This document shows positions 14,184 through 15,453 of a stretch of DNA of 15,453 bases, piece after piece; the first letter of the stretch is position 1, and each line of letters opens with the position of its first letter. A program made the translations under genes and the position numbers. The stretch is from Oscillospiraceae bacterium (GTDB taxonomy: Bacteria > Bacillota_A > Clostridia > Oscillospirales > Oscillospiraceae): the NCBI GenBank assembly GCA_016302015.1, contig JAEDOJ010000014.1, positions 1 to 15,453 on the forward strand. Reading direction: 5' to 3'. The notes under the pieces were generated by a model, which did no database searches, was not told the origin of the DNA, and saw only the letters and a program-made list of their open reading frames with translations.

Positions 14184-14906
14184 ATGAAGCAAGTTATGAT
14201 GGAACAGCTTTGGAACGGCATGACCATTGCCTCAGACCGCAGCTTTCCCGTGGGCACGGATTCCATGCTGCTGGCGCAGTTTCTCACCCTGCCCAGGCAG
14301 GCGAAAATTGCCGATTTCGGCTCCGGCTGCGGAACGCTGGGCATTTTGCTCTGCGCCAGAGAGGGCACCTGCCGGGTCACCGGGATAGAACTGGACGAGG
14401 CCGCCCACAATGCGGCTCTGGAGAATATTTCCCGCAATGGTCTGTCCGGCAGACTGACGTCCCTTCATGGGGATGTCCGTCGGATCCGGGAGCTTCTTCC
14501 CGCCAACAGCTTTGACTGCGTCATCTCCAATCCCCCCTATTTTCCCCCGGGCAGCGGCAAGGTCTCTCAGACCAACGCCATGGCCCGGTCGGAAGCCAGC
14601 CTGCCTCTGGAGGACCTGTGCCGGGAGGCAGCCTATCTGCTTCCCACCGGAGGACGGTTTGCCCTGGTGCATCGGCCGGAACGGCTGTGCGACCTGATGT
14701 TTTTCCTCCGAACCGCCGGGATCGAACCCAAGCGGATTCAATTTGTCCGCCACCGTCCCGGCGCTCCCGTCTGTCTCGTCCTGCTGGAGGGGCGGAGAGG
14801 CGGAAAGCCCGGTCTGAAATATGAACCGGATTTCACGGAATTTCATGAGGACGGCACTCCCACAGGGGAGTACCGTGCCGTTTATCACGAAGGAGCAACA
14901 CTATGA
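14184..14906 (+). CDS. tRNA1(Val) (adenine(37)-N6)-methyltransferase-like (TrmN6/YabB family)
   Basis: A SAM-dependent N6-adenine methyltransferase, about 236-240 residues. The SAM motif I is ADFGSGCGTLGILL (43-56), the acidic end of strand 2 is GIELDE (67-72) and the catalytic NPPY motif is SNPPYF (115-120). TDSMLLAQF (25-33) is the family's N-terminal motif. In Bacillus the homologue yabB lies close to rsmI (yabC); here it overlaps rsmI by four bases (ATGA), which supports the family call. The start is uncertain: ATGs at 14184, 14196 and 14199 are all in frame, none has a good ribosome site, and the ferredoxin hairpin ends just before the first. Starts at 14196 or 14199 agree best with the N-terminus I recall for homologues. 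Target tRNA is inferred from family only. Confidence 0.82.
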   Translation: MKQVMMEQLWNGMTIASDRSFPVGTDSMLLAQFLTLPRQAKIADFGSGCGTLGILLCAREGTCRVTGIELDEAAHNAALENISRNGLSGRLTSLHGDVRRIRELLPANSFDCVISNPPYFPPGSGKVSQTNAMARSEASLPLEDLCREAAYLLPTGGRFALVHRPERLCDLMFFLRTAGIEPKRIQFVRHRPGAPVCLVLLEGRRGGKPGLKYEPDFTEFHEDGTPTGEYRAVYHEGATL

Positions 14907-15453
14907 GCGGTACTCTTACTTTAGTTCCCACGCCCATCGGCAATCTCTCCGATATTTCCCCCCGCTGCCGGGAAGCTCTGGCTTCTGCGGATTTTATTGC
15001 GGCGGAGGACACCCGTGTCACGTTAAAACTACTTAACCATCTGGAACTGAAAAAACCTCTGGTCAGCTATTACGAGCACAACAAGGAATTCAGCGGTCAA
15101 AAAATTCTGGAACGCATTTTAGCCGGGGAAAACTGCGCTCAGGTCTCTGACGCCGGTTCTCCCGCCATTTCCGACCCCGGGGAGGATCTGGTGCGGCTGT
15201 GCGCTGACCACGGCATCAGGGTCTCCGCCATTCCCGGCCCCTGCGCCGCCATCACCGCCCTGAGTATTTCCGGCCTGCCCACCGGCCGCTTCACCTTTGA
15301 GGGCTTCCTCTCCACCACGAAGAAGAACCGTCAGGCTCATCTGAACTCTCTGAAAGCCGAGACCCGCACCATGATCTTCTACGAAGCGCCCCACAAGCTC
15401 ACCGCCACCTTAAAGGATCTGGCGGAGACCTTCGGCGCCCACCGCCGGATTTC
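14903..15453 (+). CDS. rsmI: 16S rRNA (cytidine1402-2'-O)-methyltransferase, 3' end cut by window
   Basis: RsmI 2'-O-methylates C1402 of 16S rRNA in the decoding centre, using SAM; it belongs to the tetrapyrrole-methylase fold. The first 183 codons are present and open to the window end. Motifs follow the family order: VPTPIGNLSDIS (8-19), AAEDTRVT (33-40), QVSDAGSPAISDPG (80-93), IPGPCAAITAL (110-120), FEGFL (132-136) and FYEAPHKL (159-166). The ATG at 14903 overlaps the stop of the methyltransferase as ATGA and has AAGGAG at 14890-14895. Two RNA methyltransferases are thus co-translated. The family's full length is about 280 residues, so roughly the last third is missing here. Confidence 0.95.
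   Translation, partial: MSGTLTLVPTPIGNLSDISPRCREALASADFIAAEDTRVTLKLLNHLELKKPLVSYYEHNKEFSGQKILERILAGENCAQVSDAGSPAISDPGEDLVRLCADHGIRVSAIPGPCAAITALSISGLPTGRFTFEGFLSTTKKNRQAHLNSLKAETRTMIFYEAPHKLTATLKDLAETFGAHRRI

Noticed and set aside
1..15453. tRNA, rRNA, CRISPR, insertion sequence or defence-system genes
   Set aside because: The gaps between genes are all under about 150 bases and are accounted for by promoters and terminators; no tandem repeat-spacer pattern, transposase or cloverleaf was seen.

Overview
The window is an ordinary chromosomal segment of an anaerobic Firmicute, most likely a clostridium of the Oscillospirales/Ruminococcaceae kind. The evidence is indirect: strong AGGAGG-type ribosome binding sites, sigma-A promoters often with an extended -10 (TGnTATAAT), a 56-residue clostridial 2[4Fe-4S] ferredoxin, a ClpC-type ATPase, a DUF3786 protein, a trmN6-rsmI pair, and GC content in the high fifties by eye (not computed). 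Genes are densely packed, with no gap over 300 bases. I saw no tRNA, rRNA, CRISPR array, insertion sequence, phage or conjugation gene.

Layout. (1) 1-668 (+): C-terminal third of polynucleotide phosphorylase, closed by a bidirectional terminator. (2) 728-7955 (-): a run read from right to left, PAP2 phosphatase > dut > ygiQ-type radical SAM > DUF3786 > trpS > wecA/tagO-type > wecB. dut/ygiQ and ygiQ/DUF3786 are joined by 4-base ATGA overlaps. A full-consensus promoter inside the end of the DUF3786 gene gives trpS-wecA-wecB its own start. (3) 7956-8082: a divergent promoter region carrying two adjacent perfect inverted repeats, one over each predicted -35. (4) 8083-10013 (+): a cysteine-desulfurase-family enzyme translationally coupled to a short-chain dehydrogenase, ending tail-to-tail with (5) 10010-10462 (-), a small ferritin-like protein. 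(6) 10598-11500 (+): uppP with its own strong promoter and terminator. (7) 11543-13819 (-): a stand-alone clpC-like gene. (8) 13966-15453 (+): ferredoxin, a hairpin, trmN6-like methyltransferase and the start of rsmI.

How they fit together. Two themes recur. One is the undecaprenyl-phosphate cycle of the cell envelope: UppP and possibly the PAP2 protein make the carrier lipid available, the WecA/TagO-type enzyme loads it with GlcNAc-1-P, and WecB supplies UDP-ManNAc for the next step. The other is iron-sulfur and redox chemistry: cysteine desulfurase, radical SAM protein, ferredoxin and ferritin-like protein. The rest is RNA and nucleotide housekeeping (pnp, trpS, dut, trmN6, rsmI) and protein quality control (clpC).

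I found no clear new multi-gene system. The oddest signal is a perfect 15-base-arm palindrome (8860-8890), AT-rich, inside the coding sequence of the desulfurase. Next are the paired inverted repeats between the divergent promoters and a hairpin in the trpS leader that folds well only in the trpS transcript.
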